Of a DNA stretch of 64,000 bases, positions 33,150 to 43,845 are shown piece by piece. Under the pieces are notes generated by a model, which did no database searches, was not told the origin of the DNA, and saw only the letters and a list, made by a program, of their open reading frames with translations. Made by a program: the position numbers and the translations under genes. The stretch covers positions 46,106,101 to 46,170,100 of the forward strand of contig NC_087063.1 of NCBI RefSeq assembly GCF_963678635.1, read 5' to 3'. Position 1 is the stretch's first letter. Every line of letters starts with the position of its first letter. The DNA is from Symsagittifera roscoffensis. Lineage: Eukaryota; Xenacoelomorpha; Acoela; Convolutidae.

Positions 33150-33771
33150 TCTTCCGGCTGTCTTGTCTACTCGATACAATCGCAAGAGTTTCTAATTGTA
33201 TTTTAATTCAGATGATTATGCGTCTCCTTACTGAGAGTTCTGAGTGGCCAGGTTAAAATCTAATTATCAAATCAAAAGGAAAAGGTCTGCGATTTATCAG
33301 CATAAATTGCCTTATTGTAATTAACTTCCAGCTAACTCCACTAAAACTGAGTGACTCTCTCTCTAGAGAATCTCTGACGAGAAGCAACTATCTACTATTT
33401 TTGCTACAGATGTTCTCTTTTTTCGAGAACCAACTACTCTAATCACTAGCAATAATTCTTTTCTTCTCTGACTGGGAACCAACTACTCTTAATGGTAGCT
33501 AACACTGTTCTGACTCTTAAAGGCTCTCCGGTACCCTCCAACTCCTCATCTTTCTTTACATTTAGTTTTACTTAAGTCACGCCATTCGCTATCAGTCCTG
33601 ACATCCGCCTAAATCACCCGTCCGCACATGTTTTAAGATTATATCCCTCCTCCTGTCAACTCTGCCACGGCCCAACTTCGGTTTCTTTTATCAATCTTTT
33701 CACACTTATTAGATACCCGGTATGCGGTAGCTATCTTAATTTTACCAAGCAAACAATTGTCATACGATTCT
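33150..33771 (+). repeat. Partial copy of the repeat family and start of the left long duplicate
   Basis: Resumes the repeat at CTTCCGGCTGTCTTG in the long form (GATACAATCGCAAGAGTTTC) also seen at 22.4 and 40.2 kb, which the array units lack. It continues past the array's unit end through CTCCTCCTGTCAACTCTGCC into sequence shared with 40680-40793. Confidence 0.65.
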
Positions 33772-33980
33772 AATCAACTGATTCCTGACCTCATTGACTT
33801 CAGCCCTCGAGTTCAACTAACCTCTAAACCATGCTATGTTTACCCAGTGATCCTCCCAAGCTCTTTATTTCAAATATCCCGTTAACGTTCCGACCTCATA
33901 AGGGTAGGCGGAGACCCTTTTTTGGTTAGCTAATTCACTTCAGGCATCTAAAATTTGTGTCTGTACTCTATTCCAATCCC
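33772..33980. other. Segment unique to the left duplicate
   Basis: About 200 bp present here but replaced at 40794-40838 by a short tandem of ATTTCGACCTT words. No feature recognised. Confidence 0.5.
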
Positions 33981-35312
33981 GACCTTCTAGCCATCAGGGT
34001 AAAGTGTTTAGTCTATTAGGGGTCAAATCAACCAAAAGTCACCTTTGAGAAGCCAAGTAAAAAACGATTTAGAAGAATTAATTCTCATGCTACGGTTCTT
34101 TTACTATCAATTTTCTCGTTGAATTGCTATTAATAGATTACTCGCCAAGCTAAACTGAACCCAATGCTTTTCATGTCCCTTTTGATGTAAATCCTCTACT
34201 CCAAGGTTGCGATGTAAGAGCTATATCTCTATCAGCTTCTGCTCTACTTCCCAATATATAAGTTTTTCTTCCAATTTTTAGCTAGGTGACCCATTTTCAT
34301 TTCCAGGGGTTGGACTGGGGAATACGCCACTTTGCGGTGTTATTCTCGGGGTTTTCTATGCAAGTTTGGGGTCAAAACGCCCAAAGATCAACTCAAAGTC
34401 ACCCAGGGATCAACCGGGGTCAAACTTCCATATTTGGGTTCAAAATCCCATGGGGGTCTCAACTACTAAGTTTCATTCATATCTCATTAATACTTCACAA
34501 GTTAAACCATTTCCAAGGTCCATTATCACTTTTTCCGGGAGGAGGCTAATAACACCGAAAGGAGTCAACGGAGGGTTTTTACTCACAAGGGCTCTTTTTT
34601 CGGGGTCCGTATCCTATGTCCACTGCCGCGATAAAATCTTTATGCCATCGTTCATCATTTCGCGTAAATTGCCTATTTCCGGTCTAAGGGGGTGTTTTTT
34701 TAAGTGCTTATAGCTTCCGGTCCAACCGCCGGATTTGATTCAAAATATAATACAAGATTTATCTTGCCACTACCTATCATCCCTCCAAGTTTCAGCTCCC
34801 CGCGCTCAACAGTGGCCGAAAAACGACTTCCGGAAGTTAGGGGTGGGTTTCTTTACTTTGGGCATAAAACCGGAAGTGGGGTTCCTAGGAATCTGGGATG
34901 TTAAACTGAAGCTTCCGTTAACTAGGCCTACAACATACTAAAGTTTGAGCCCAATACCGCCGCTAGTTTCCGATTTCTGATAGGGCCATTTCCACTTCCA
35001 GGGACCGTTATCATTTGCCCCCCAAGGATCTGACGGGTTCCGATTTTTGCATTCCCGGGTCAAATCATCTTTAGTATCGCTCCTCTGATTTCCATAACAT
35101 TAGTTTTCTTAGTTTCGATTTTTTTTGGGGGGGGGGGGGGGGTTCGCCCCTTTTTGTCAAATTTTGTTCTCTGCTTTAGTAGGGTCGATATCTTCGAAGA
35201 TTGAACAATTTCGAACTTTACCCTTTGTTTGCTGTACTACTTAACTTAATGACGAATCAATCTTACGCTCAAGTTACTATAGCAAGTAATACAGTGAAAT
35301 CACCAATTCTAC
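33981..35312 (+). repeat. 1332-bp direct duplicate, left copy
   Basis: Aligns without net length change to 40839-42170 (constant offset 6858 bp), with sparse substitutions. Includes a T-run/G-run near 35119-35142. Open stretches of 66-115 codons show no recognised domain and are probably incidental. Confidence 0.85.
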
Positions 35313-35706
35313 AGTCTTCCTTTCTAGTCTATTATTCTCCCGAATAATGCTAATGACAAAGTTTTAACTTACCGTCTTTCTACCAAACTAGATTAGCCCT
35401 ATCTAATGCCTAATCCTATCATAATACTTCCTAATTACCGAATTACTTTTCGTTAGACAAAATCGCGGACCCTTCAGTCAGTCCTATTTTGAGTAATCAG
35501 ATTCGACTTGTAAGAACTATTTGTTACAGAAGTCCTAATTAAGGGACTTGACTGCTAATAAATTTACTCCTCGCAGTGCGACCCAAACTATATTTTAATA
35601 AGCGGAGATAATGCTAAACAGTGCAAAAATGAGGTGGAATCGCACTTAGATATAAAACGAGCACCAAAGATAGGAATGACAAAGTTTTCACAAAGCTAGT
35701 TTTAAC
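35313..35706 (-). other. 3' flank of gypsy element 3
   Basis: Non-coding sequence between the gypsy 3 pol stop and the long duplicate. On the minus strand this is where a 3' untranslated region or LTR would lie. GACAAAGTTTT occurs twice (35356 and 35678). No LTR ends could be assigned. Confidence 0.35.
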
Positions 35707-36531
35707 TCACATAGTTGTCGATACCAAACCGAACTGGTGGCTTTCTTCGTTCGGCAGATTTGCGGCCTCTTCTTCACTTCTAACTCCCATCTCCCTTTCG
35801 TCAAAGGTCTCCACCGCATCGCTCTGCCATCGCAAGACTCCATTTAGCTCGGGAGGATTGACTAGTGGCTCCAACCCTACTCGATTTCTTTTTGACATCA
35901 ATCCCACGGGTTTTTGCCTCGGGCCTGGATCATGACTGAATCCCTCCCGGTTGTTCAGCCAAATTGTTTCGTCTTCGATGTGCATTTCTGGATCATCGAA
36001 GAAGTTCGCCGACCGATATGGTGTCGGTCGCTTCCTTGCAGTAGCTTCCTCTGGTTGTCTCGTGCCCTCCACGCATCGCTTCAGCGTGTTGAAATGCAGG
36101 AACTTCACTTTACTTGGAGTCGGTTGCTTTGCCACCTTGTAGTTCATTTCGGACATCCTGGCCATTACAAGGTATGGTCCTTCATATGGATCGAAAGTCT
36201 TCTTCAGTTTCACTTTTTCTTTTGCCCATACCAAGACTTTGTCAACAGTTGCGTAGGGCTCCCCGTGAACTTTCTTGTAATATGGATCCTTCTGTCGACG
36301 TTGGTCCATCCCTAGGACTTCTCTCGCTTTGCCGTGTGCATCTCGGAACTGCTCGTCAAGCCATTTCGCAAAACCATCTTTTGTCAACGGTTCATCTTGG
36401 TGCTTTGCGTAGAACAGGTCAATTGGATACTGGCACTCCTGTCCATGCACCATACTAAACGGCGTAGCTCCCGCTATCCGATTGATTGTCGTATTGTACA
36501 CAAAGTTCAAAATGGCAAACTCGTGTCCCAC
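35707..36531 (-). pseudogene. Ty3/gypsy element 3: integrase C-terminal region
   Basis: Minus strand, 274 codons, continuous in frame with the integrase core upstream across two stops. Shows FVYNTTINRIAGATPFSMVH and GQECQYPIDLF, conserved after the DDE core in gypsy integrases. A GPYLVMARMSEMNYKV (GPY/F-type) module and KVKFLHFNTLKR follow. The tail is acidic and low-complexity, ending NEESHQFGLVSTTM. The ATG at 36531 is internal to the original protein. Confidence 0.85.
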
Positions 36532-37370
36532 GTCCTTGGGTTCTCCACAAATTACTTCAAAACCACTTCGGCCATCTTTACATAGTGCCTTCCCGTACGC
36601 TCATTCGCTCGGGGTTTGTAGGGGGAAGTCTGAGTTTTGTCAATACCCAAAAGTCAGCACATCTCTTGGATCAATTTGCCACTAAAACCTTTTCTTTGAT
36701 CTGTATGTAGCAAACTTGGAGCTCCAAACTTCAGTATCAAATTCTCCACTATCTCACGAGCCAGGTCAGCTGAATCCGTTGTCACCAGGGGAACTACAAT
36801 CGCATACATTGTGAAAAGGTCCGTCAAAACAAGCACATGTTTCACTCTGCTACTCGTCGCCATTGTCGTTGGTACCAAAATATCTACTGCCAACGCGCTG
36901 ACTCTGATCCCAGGATAAAAGGGAGCTAGGCCCTCTGCCCACTTCATATTCTTTTCATTCATATGAACTGATCGTCTTACACACCACTGGACTTTTCTTT
37001 CAATATCCGTTCTCATCGTCGGCCACCAATATCTTTGTCGTATTCTTGCCAGCATCTTCTCGGCTGCAAGCTGTCCTCCTCCAGTCTCCATCAAATCGAA
37101 CTTGCTAAAAATTTCCTTCCGCCCCGCCAGCGGAACTACCGTCAGAAGGTTTGGCCTGGAGCCATCTCGTTGAAACCACTTCTTGTAAAGTATTCCATCT
37201 TTAATACTCAACTCATCCCATCTTGACCAGTAGACCAGTGTTTCAGTTCCATACTGCATGGCCTGCTCCTTCGGGATGATGTTCGTTCCAAGTGAAAGCA
37301 TATCAATCGTCTCATCGCATGTTACCGCCCAATAGAACACTTGAGCAATCGCTTCATCTTCCTTCTGCAT
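36532..37370 (-). pseudogene. Ty3/gypsy element 3: integrase zinc finger and core
   Basis: Minus-strand reading starting at the ATG at 37370. Zinc-finger region: both His appear lost (KFDLMETGGGQL where the family has HD...GH), and the second Cys of the CxxC is replaced (WCVRRS). Core: Asp163 (LAVDILVP), Asp224 (LLHTDQRKGF) and, after a TGA at codon 239, ANERTGRH with Glu257. Spacing is D-x32-E, three residues short of the family's 35, with the missing residues just before the Glu. A TAA follows near EVVLK. Multiple lesions, so inactive. Confidence 0.85.
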
Positions 37371-37501
37371 CTTCGCAACTCCACCTGGCGTTGGTTTCCA
37401 TCGAATCGACTCGCAATCATCTTCTATATTCGTAGCTGTCTCTTTGACACTTGCAACTGTTTCCGGTACACTGAAAGGTCTGCAACTTTGCAGTGCCTCT
37501 T

Positions 37502-37951
37502 CTAACGAAATCGCTTTGGTAAACCCCCATTTTTGTCATCGTCCATGTTTTCGCAAATTGCTCCCGCTGAGTGATTGTCAAAGCTAGCTGGCCAACCTCC
37601 TTCATCAGATGGGACTCGATCGAAATGCTCGACGGAAGCTGCTATATTCGCTATCAGCTGCCTCCTCTTCTCCTTACTCGAATCGCCTTCTCCTTCACTC
37701 TTCCCTCCTGGATCATGGGGGTCGAGAGTATCCGCTTTGGGGATACAATGGGTGGCAGATAACTTATGGGATTTTTGAAACCCTCTTTTGTTCCTGTCCA
37801 CATGAAATCTTCCTCGTGGCTGAACGTCAATGTGCACCGATTTTCTTTCAGTGACCGAAGTCCGAAAACCATCTCTGCTTTCAATTTGATCAAGATCTTT
37901 GTCAACGGCTACCAATTTCAGATGGGTGGTAATACATCCATCCAACTTCAT
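37502..37951 (-). pseudogene. Ty3/gypsy element 3: post-protease region, RT absent
   Basis: A 149-codon open stretch following the protease, with GCITTHLKLVAVDKDLDQIE and a hydrophilic Lys/Glu/Asp-rich remainder (GGKSEGEGDSSKEKRRQL). Only about 130 bp separate it from the integrase frame. RT and RNase H, which need roughly 1.2-1.5 kb, are therefore deleted. No RT motif was found on either strand here. Confidence 0.6.
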
Positions 37952-37957
37952 TTTCTG

Positions 37958-38218
37958 TCAATCTGCTGTCTCTAGTCTGCCCCAATATGGCTCAATCTCA
38001 GACGAGTCTAAGAGATCTCGAGCTACATCTGTACGAATGAGGTCAGTCGTGGCCCCCGTATTGAGCAAGGCCTCGACTTGGGTGCTCCCTCTACAAGCAT
38101 CTACGACTACCCCACGGGGTCCGCAGGTATCGTGACTAATTCCCACTTGCTCAACACGTGGTTGCTCTCTCGTTTCTCGCCCGGGAGAGACCTCTGTGAC
38201 ACGAGGTAATCGTTCCAA
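37958..38218 (-). pseudogene. Ty3/gypsy element 3: aspartic protease, catalytic Asp lost
   Basis: Retropepsin-like segment, VDACRGSTQVEALLNTGATT then DLIRTDVARDLL. The active-site triplet should read DTG after a small-hydrophobic pair; here it is NTG, which removes the catalytic Asp. It lies between gag and the integrase region in the normal element order. The frame ends at 37958, and the following stretch starts in another frame position. Confidence 0.75.
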
Positions 38219-38387
38219 AATCGGCTAAACTTTTTCCTGTTCCCACAGCGTATTACTGTCTACATCAGCATCTCGTTTCGCCACTCGTTGTGGCTTCCTT
38301 TATTCGAACCGTCTGTCAGTTGGTCTCGCTTCGATACTTGTTGTCTCTGTAGGTCGGCCGGGAAAAGGCCTATTTTGAACTCGCTCC

Positions 38388-39097
38388 TTGCCCCCGGCCC
38401 TCTGTAGTTTAAATGAACCGGACACTCCTTCTAAAAGCGACCCATCTCACCACATGCATAGCAGTTGCCACGGGGTACCTGGCTCTTCACCCCGTAGCAT
38501 CCGACTCCACTGTTCTGGGAACTCCGACGGTCCTCGCTGGGGTAAGGGTCAAAGAGCTGCCGAGTTCATTGGGTTTGATCAGGGCGGGGTAGATTCTCCG
38601 GGTGGGGGGCAGGAATAAAAGAAGTGACAAACCTACCCATAATAGACGTCATATTCTGCATCTGTGTCAGAAGATCACTCTGGACACTCACCAATTGGTC
38701 GATTCGCGGGTCAGTGACCGCCTGCTGTCGTCCCCAATTGGTCCCCACATGTGGCAGCCGACTGGTCTGTCCACCAGCACCGCGACTCGCCTCTGCCCCC
38801 TGCTCTGGTACATTCTCGGCCACTCTCGCGAAATGCAGCCTCTTTCTGTTCCTGGCCCGTGACGTCCTGTTGACTAGCTCCAGGGCTTGGGCCCGAGCAG
38901 CGGCCTGAGCGAGGCTCCTCAAATCTTCCCGCAAGAGCTGGTCTTGAAACTCCACATCAAACAGCCCGACGATGAACTGCTCACGCTTCAAGTCATCTCT
39001 AGCTTGGGCTCCGACGTTCGCATTAGCTACATCTTCATGGGACCGGACTCGTCTGGAGAGCTCCCAAGACCCTTTTTTTCGCCTTGCATCAAATAAA
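38388..39097 (-). pseudogene. Ty3/gypsy element 3: gag (capsid end and zinc knuckle)
   Basis: Minus-strand frame. RDDLKREQFIVGLFDVEFQD and LLREDLRSLAQAAARAQALE match the end of gypsy gag capsid domains. A Gln/Arg-rich linker ends near 38566. Further on, CYACGEMGRF then a stop then KEC is a CCHC zinc knuckle in which the His is Arg and a TAG interrupts. The N-terminal capsid half is missing: upstream of about 39097 the frame runs into the 1.95-kb repeat. Gag would assemble the particle and bind RNA; this copy cannot. Confidence 0.75.
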
Positions 39098-40793
39098 GCT
39101 AACAGCTCAAAAAAAGCGAGTAGAAAAACATGACAAAATTGTCTGGAATAATGCATTTTATAATAGTGACCAGTTTTTTTTTCGAGAAGAAAATTACATT
39201 CGGTTAAAAATCAGAAACCTGGTTTAATAATCATCACTTGCAGGGTCGGATCTAGGATCTAGGAAAATTTCGTCAATCTTTTTTTTAGGTCGACCAAATT
39301 GATTTTGCGAGCTCTTCCAAAGCACTACAAAGAGCCTGTTTTGCCAAAATTAATGCGCCGCAGGCAAAATTTTAAAAACACAGGCCGAAAAGGCGTTTTT
39401 AGGCACTATTTGGAAAATGTTGACCAAAAAATCGCGTTTTTTCGGCGCGCGCTCCACCCTCTAGACTAGTATATTGGCGCCCAAGGCGACTTTAAAGCAC
39501 TACAAAGAGCCTGTTTTGCCAAAATTAATGCGCCGCAGGCAAAATTTTAAAAACACAGGCCGAAAAGGCGTTTTTAGGCACTATTTGGAAAATGTTGACC
39601 AAAAAATCGCGTTTTTTCGGCGCGCGCTCCACCCTCTAGACTAGTATATTGGCGCCCAAGGCGACTTTAGAAGAATTTTTGGGTCCGTCAACAAAATGGA
39701 TATATCAAAGTAATAAAAGGGGGACCCTTTAGGTTGGCAGGGCGTGCAATCCCTGAGGGGAAATCCTTAAGTGGCCCTTGGGGAAACCCCCCCCCCGCTC
39801 ACCCTCCACCCTAATTCCGCCACTGATTTGTCTTTGCTTCAATAGTAAAAAAATTCGTGGTATGATTTTCAACTTAATTTTGGTATAATTACTGTCCCAA
39901 TTGAATCGTTAACTAACATCATATCAGACACCGACACACGCAATTAAAATTTCAAATACATTCAAAAAAAATTGAGCTCTAAGTAGAATTAGGGTATTTC
40001 TTCTCTAGGTTCGTTCTCTCTTTCCTAACGACACTGCAAAGTCGTCCCCTGGGCAATGAACTCAGAGGGGCGGCGGAGATTTACTATTTTCTACAATCCC
40101 TGAAGAATTGATTTGGAGGCAAAGATCCTGTATTGCTATCTGTTGCTTGCCCCTTTTGTGTATTGCTCTTCCGGCTGTCTTGTCTAGTCGATACAATCGC
40201 AAGAGTCTCTAATTGTATTTTAATTCAGATGATTATACGTCTGATTACAGAGGGCTCTGAGTGGCCAGGTTATAATAAGGAAAGGGTCTGCGATTTATCA
40301 GCATAAATTGCCTTATTGCAATTAACTTCAAGCTAACTCCACTAATACTGAGCTATTCTCTCTCTAGAGAATCTCTGACGAGAAGCAACTATCTACTATT
40401 TTTGCTACAGTTGTTCTCTTTTTTCGAGAACCAACTACCCTAATCGCTAGCAATAACTCTTCTCTTCTCTGACTGAGAACCAACTACTCTTAATATTAGT
40501 TAACAACTGTTCTCTTCTCTGACGAGAACCAACTACTCTTAAAGGTAGCTAACACTGTTCTGACTCTTAAAGGCTCTCCGGTACCCTCCAACTCCTCATC
40601 TTTCTTTACATTTAGTTTTACTTAAGTCACGCCATTCGCTATCAGTCCTGACATCCGCCTAAATCACCCGTCCGCACATGTTTTAAGATTATATCCCTCC
40701 TCCTGTCAACTCTGCCACGGCCCAACTTCGGTTTCTTTTATCAATCTTTTCACACTTATTAGATACCCGGTATGCGGTAGCTATCTTAATTTC
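39093..40793 (+). repeat. Copy of the 1.95-kb repeat family right of gypsy 3
   Basis: Begins inside the unit at AGTAGAAAAACATGAC-type sequence (equivalent to about 27525) and runs in the long form through GATACAATCGCAAGAGTCTC to the unit end, then on into CTCCTCCTGTCAACTCTGCC. It is in the same orientation as the copies to the left, although gypsy 3 is on the other strand. Confidence 0.7.
39241..39825 (+). mobile_element. hAT-like MITE with an internal 175-bp tandem duplication
   Basis: Starts CAGGGTCGGATCTAGGATCT after ATCACTTG and ends CTAATTCCGCCACTG. The block 39319-39493 is repeated immediately at 39494-39668, making it longer than its relatives. It keeps the GCGCCGCAGGCAAAATTTTA segment that array units lost. 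The right target-site duplication is decayed. Confidence 0.8.
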
Positions 40794-40838
40794 GACCTTC
40801 TAGTAATTTCGACCTTCTTAATTTCGACCTTAAGTAGC

Positions 40839-42170
40839 GACCTTCTAGCCATCAGGGTAAAGTGTTTAGTCTATTAGGGGTCAAATCAACCAAAAGTCAC
40901 CTTTGAGAAGCCAAGTCAAAAACGATTTAGAAGAATTAATTCTCATGCTACGGTTCTTTTACTATCAATTTTCTCGTTGAATTGCTATTAATAGATTACT
41001 CGCCAAGCTAAACTGAACCCAATGCTTTTCATGTCCCTTTTGATGTAAATCCTCTACTCCAAGGTTGCGATGTAAGAGCTATATCTCTATCAGCTTCTGC
41101 TCTACTTCCCAATATATAAGTTTTTCTTCCAATTTTTAGCTAGGTGACCCATTTTCATTTCCAGGGGTTGGACTGGGGAATACGCCACTTTGCGGTGTTA
41201 TTCTCGGGGTTTTCTATGCAAGTTTGGGGTCAAAACGCCCAAAGGTCAACTCAAAGTCACCCAGGGGTCAACCGGGGTCAAACTTCCATATTTGGGTTCA
41301 AAATCCCATGGGGGTCTCAACTACCAAGTTTCATTCATATCTCATTAATACTTCACAAGTTAAACCATTTCCAAGGTCCATTATCACTTTTTCCGGGAGG
41401 AGGCTAATAACACCGAAAGGAGTCAACGGAGGGTTTTTACTCACAAGGGCTCTTTTTTCGGGGTCCGTATCCTATGTCCACTGCCGCGATAAAATCTTTA
41501 TGCCATCGTTCATCATTTCGCGTAAATTGCCTATTTCCGGTCTAAGGGGGTGTTTTTCTAAGTGCTAATAACTTCCGGTCCAACCGCCGGATTTGATGCA
41601 AATTATAATACAAGATTTATCTTGCCACTACCTATCATCCCTCCAAGTTTCAGCTCCCCGCGCTCATCGGTGGCCGAAAAACGATTTCCGGAAGTTAGGG
41701 GTGTGTTTGTTTACTTTGGGCATATAACCGGAAGTGGGGTTCCTAGGAATCTGGGATGTGAAACTGAAGCTTCCGTTAACTAGGCCTACAACATAATAAA
41801 ATTTGAGCCCAATACCGCCGCTAGTTTCCGAGTTCTGATAGGGCCATTTACACTTCTGGGGACCGTTATCATTTGGCCCCCAAGGGTCTGACGGCTCTCG
41901 ATTTTTGCATGCCCGGGTCAAATCATCTCTAGTATCGCTCCTCTGATTTTCATAACATTAGCTTTCTGAGTTCTGATTTTTTTTTGGGGGGGGGGGGGGG
42001 GTTCGCCGATTTTGTCAAATTTTGCTTTCTGGCATAGGAGGGACGATATCTTCGAAGATTGAACTATTTCGAATTTTACCCTTTGTTTGCTGTACTATTT
42101 AACTTAATGACGAATCAATCTTACGCTCAGGTTACTATAGCATGTAATACAGTAAAATCACCAATTCTAC
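40839..42170 (+). repeat. 1332-bp direct duplicate, right copy
   Basis: Partner of 33981-35312. Beyond 42170 the two copies share nothing: here an open reading frame continues, while the left copy goes into the flank of gypsy 3. Preceded at 40794-40838 by a small tandem of ATTTCGACCTT words. Confidence 0.85.
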
Positions 42171-42535
42171 CCTCTGCTAACTTAGCCGACAAAACACAAG
42201 CAGACATTTTAAAAGGAAATGCCACAGCACAAATTTTCCAATTGTCAAATTTACCGATCCTGGGGGAAATCACACCATTGACCTTTGTAGTCCCAACATC
42301 TGACTTTACCTTTGGGTCAAGCGGGCAACTATTAGCTGGAGAGTGATCTGCTAAAAAACTGGAAAAAGCCCAGTTCCTGGTTGCAATACCCTTGCGAATC
42401 GCAAGGTTAAAAACTCACCGTGACATCTCCCACAATGTTGTGAGCGCCAAAGCCGTTATGGAAATTGACTTGAGCACTACTATAGGATCTCAGACCATTG
42501 TGAATGTCAACTAGATTCAATGCGTGATAGTAAAG
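42059..42535 (+). pseudogene. Unrecognised reading frame with one internal stop
   Basis: Open from ATG at 42059 to a TGA at 42344, then open in the same frame to a TAG near 42531: about 158 codons with one interruption. The first ~37 codons lie in the duplicated segment; the rest is unique. It has a hydrophobic start (FYPLFAVLFNLM), then ADKTQADILKGNATAQIFQL and LPILGEITPLTFVVPTSDF. After the stop come KLEKAQFLVAIPLRIARLK and VMEIDLSTTIGSQTIVNVN. Composition is protein-like, but I recognise no family. It could be a host exon remnant, a transposon product or chance. Confidence 0.3.
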
Positions 42536-42735
42536 ACTACCCATTTTAGCTGATGTTATTAGTGCGGAAGACGAAACAAGCAGGTTTTATTTTGTTTTTG
42601 CTTTTGCAAAGAAATTATTGGTTGAATGAATAAGACGACATTTAATCAGGTATATTAAGATTAGTTGAAAGTTAACATATTGAATAAAACCAAGATAGAT
42701 ATAATGAAAGATTGCGAGGTAAAGCAAAAGACACA
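42536..42735. other. Intergenic stretch downstream of NUDCD2
   Basis: AT-rich, no feature seen. It lies between the unrecognised frame and the NUDCD2 polyadenylation signal. Confidence 0.5.
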
Positions 42736-42741
42736 TTTATT
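42736..42741 (-). terminator. Polyadenylation signal AATAAA of NUDCD2
   Basis: Minus-strand AATAAA 85 bp after the NUDCD2 stop codon, an ordinary distance for a short 3' untranslated region. Confidence 0.6.
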
Positions 42742-42825
42742 TCCATGTTTTTTTTTAGAAAAAGCATAATTAGTTTTCAGGCCGGAAAGCTATAGGCTGA
42801 GTTTGAGAAAAAGTTTCCAAAACTA

Positions 42826-43845
42826 CTATGAAGGTAGTTCGGGTCCTCCTCCTTGGTAATTTCCAGTCACTTCAGCCCCACTGAAATCCATGCCTGGATT
42901 CTCTCTCTGGAACCTCTCTCTGGTCAACTGTTTCCTCATATTATCCAGGGTCCATGGGTCTGCAGTGTACTGTGAGTGTGGTGGTCCGTCTTTGAAGAGG
43001 GAAGTCCAGCAGTGAGTGGATCCCTTGAGTGCCTTGATAAGTGTGATGTGTAGTTTGTTGTCGTCTATCGTCCACACCATGTCAGATGGAGAGACACAAG
43101 CAAACAGGTCTCCCTTCAACTTCTGCCAAATATTATTTCTGTTCTTCAATTTCTACCAAAAGACTGCGTTTCAAAATAAAATCTTGTTCATTTAGCGTTC
43201 GAACGTTTAGTAAGTTTTTATTTCCTTTTTTTGGTCCAGATGGCACATTTTCCCAGAGCTGGGGGTAGATTTTTAAATTATCAAATTTTCTGGGATATTT
43301 TTTGGCGTTTACCCGATACAATTTTCTGCGTTGACTAGATGCAAATATTGAGAAACATTTTCGTGGGACGTCATACCCTAAATCCAATCCTGTCTTAATT
43401 TTTTTCAGACAACTCTCATTATTCTTTTTTATTAAACCTCCATATTAATTTTTTTTTGAAAGTGTAAGAAAAACCTATGCTACTTTATTTCAGTTTTAAG
43501 TAATTAAAACCCTGTGCAACTTCTTAAAATGAGTACTGGTTGATCCCGATTTAATTTTTCATGAAAAAAGCCAAAACTTGTAAGTAATTGAACCATCGAT
43601 TTTTTCACGACTTATTTTAAACTCAGTTTTTCTTAGTGACTCCTCCGTACTTGCTCCTTAAAAACTGAAACAGCCAGTGATGTAGGCGTGGCCACCACAG
43701 CCACATCTTTGCCCTTGACTTTGAACCCTGGATTAGAAGGGAGATCCACAATGACATTCACTTCTTCTTCAGTCTGTTCCCATCGGCCGAAGTCAGTCTT
43801 AACTTGGCCAGAGTCGGATTCTACATTCTCAGCCACAACGTGCAT
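42826..43845 (-). CDS. NUDCD2: NudC domain-containing protein 2
   Basis: Two exons: 43845-43651 (65 codons) and 43122-42826 (98 codons plus stop), joined in phase 0 across a 528-bp intron with CAA|GTACGG donor and TTTGGCAG|AAG acceptor. The product is 163 residues; vertebrate NUDCD2 is about 157. Exon 1 carries the start of the CS/p23-like beta-sandwich (GRWEQTEEEVNVIVDLP, KGKDVAVV). Exon 2 carries LKGDLFACV, the CS-domain tryptophan in MVWTIDDNKLHITLIK, CWTSL, and the C-terminal signature RERFQRENPGMDFSGAEVTG. NudC-family proteins are Hsp90-linked co-chaperones; NUDCD2 is tied to LIS1/dynein stability and cell division. The start is the first ATG, and its N-terminal length matches the family. 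PNUTS lies 702 bp upstream on the same strand. Confidence 0.93.
43123..43650 (-). other. NUDCD2 intron
   Basis: 528 bp, GT-AG, AT-rich. No nested feature recognised. Confidence 0.85.

Noticed and set aside
35914-38908. Several plus-strand open frames of 60-133 codons across gypsy 3
   Set aside because: They are antisense shadows of gag, protease and integrase.
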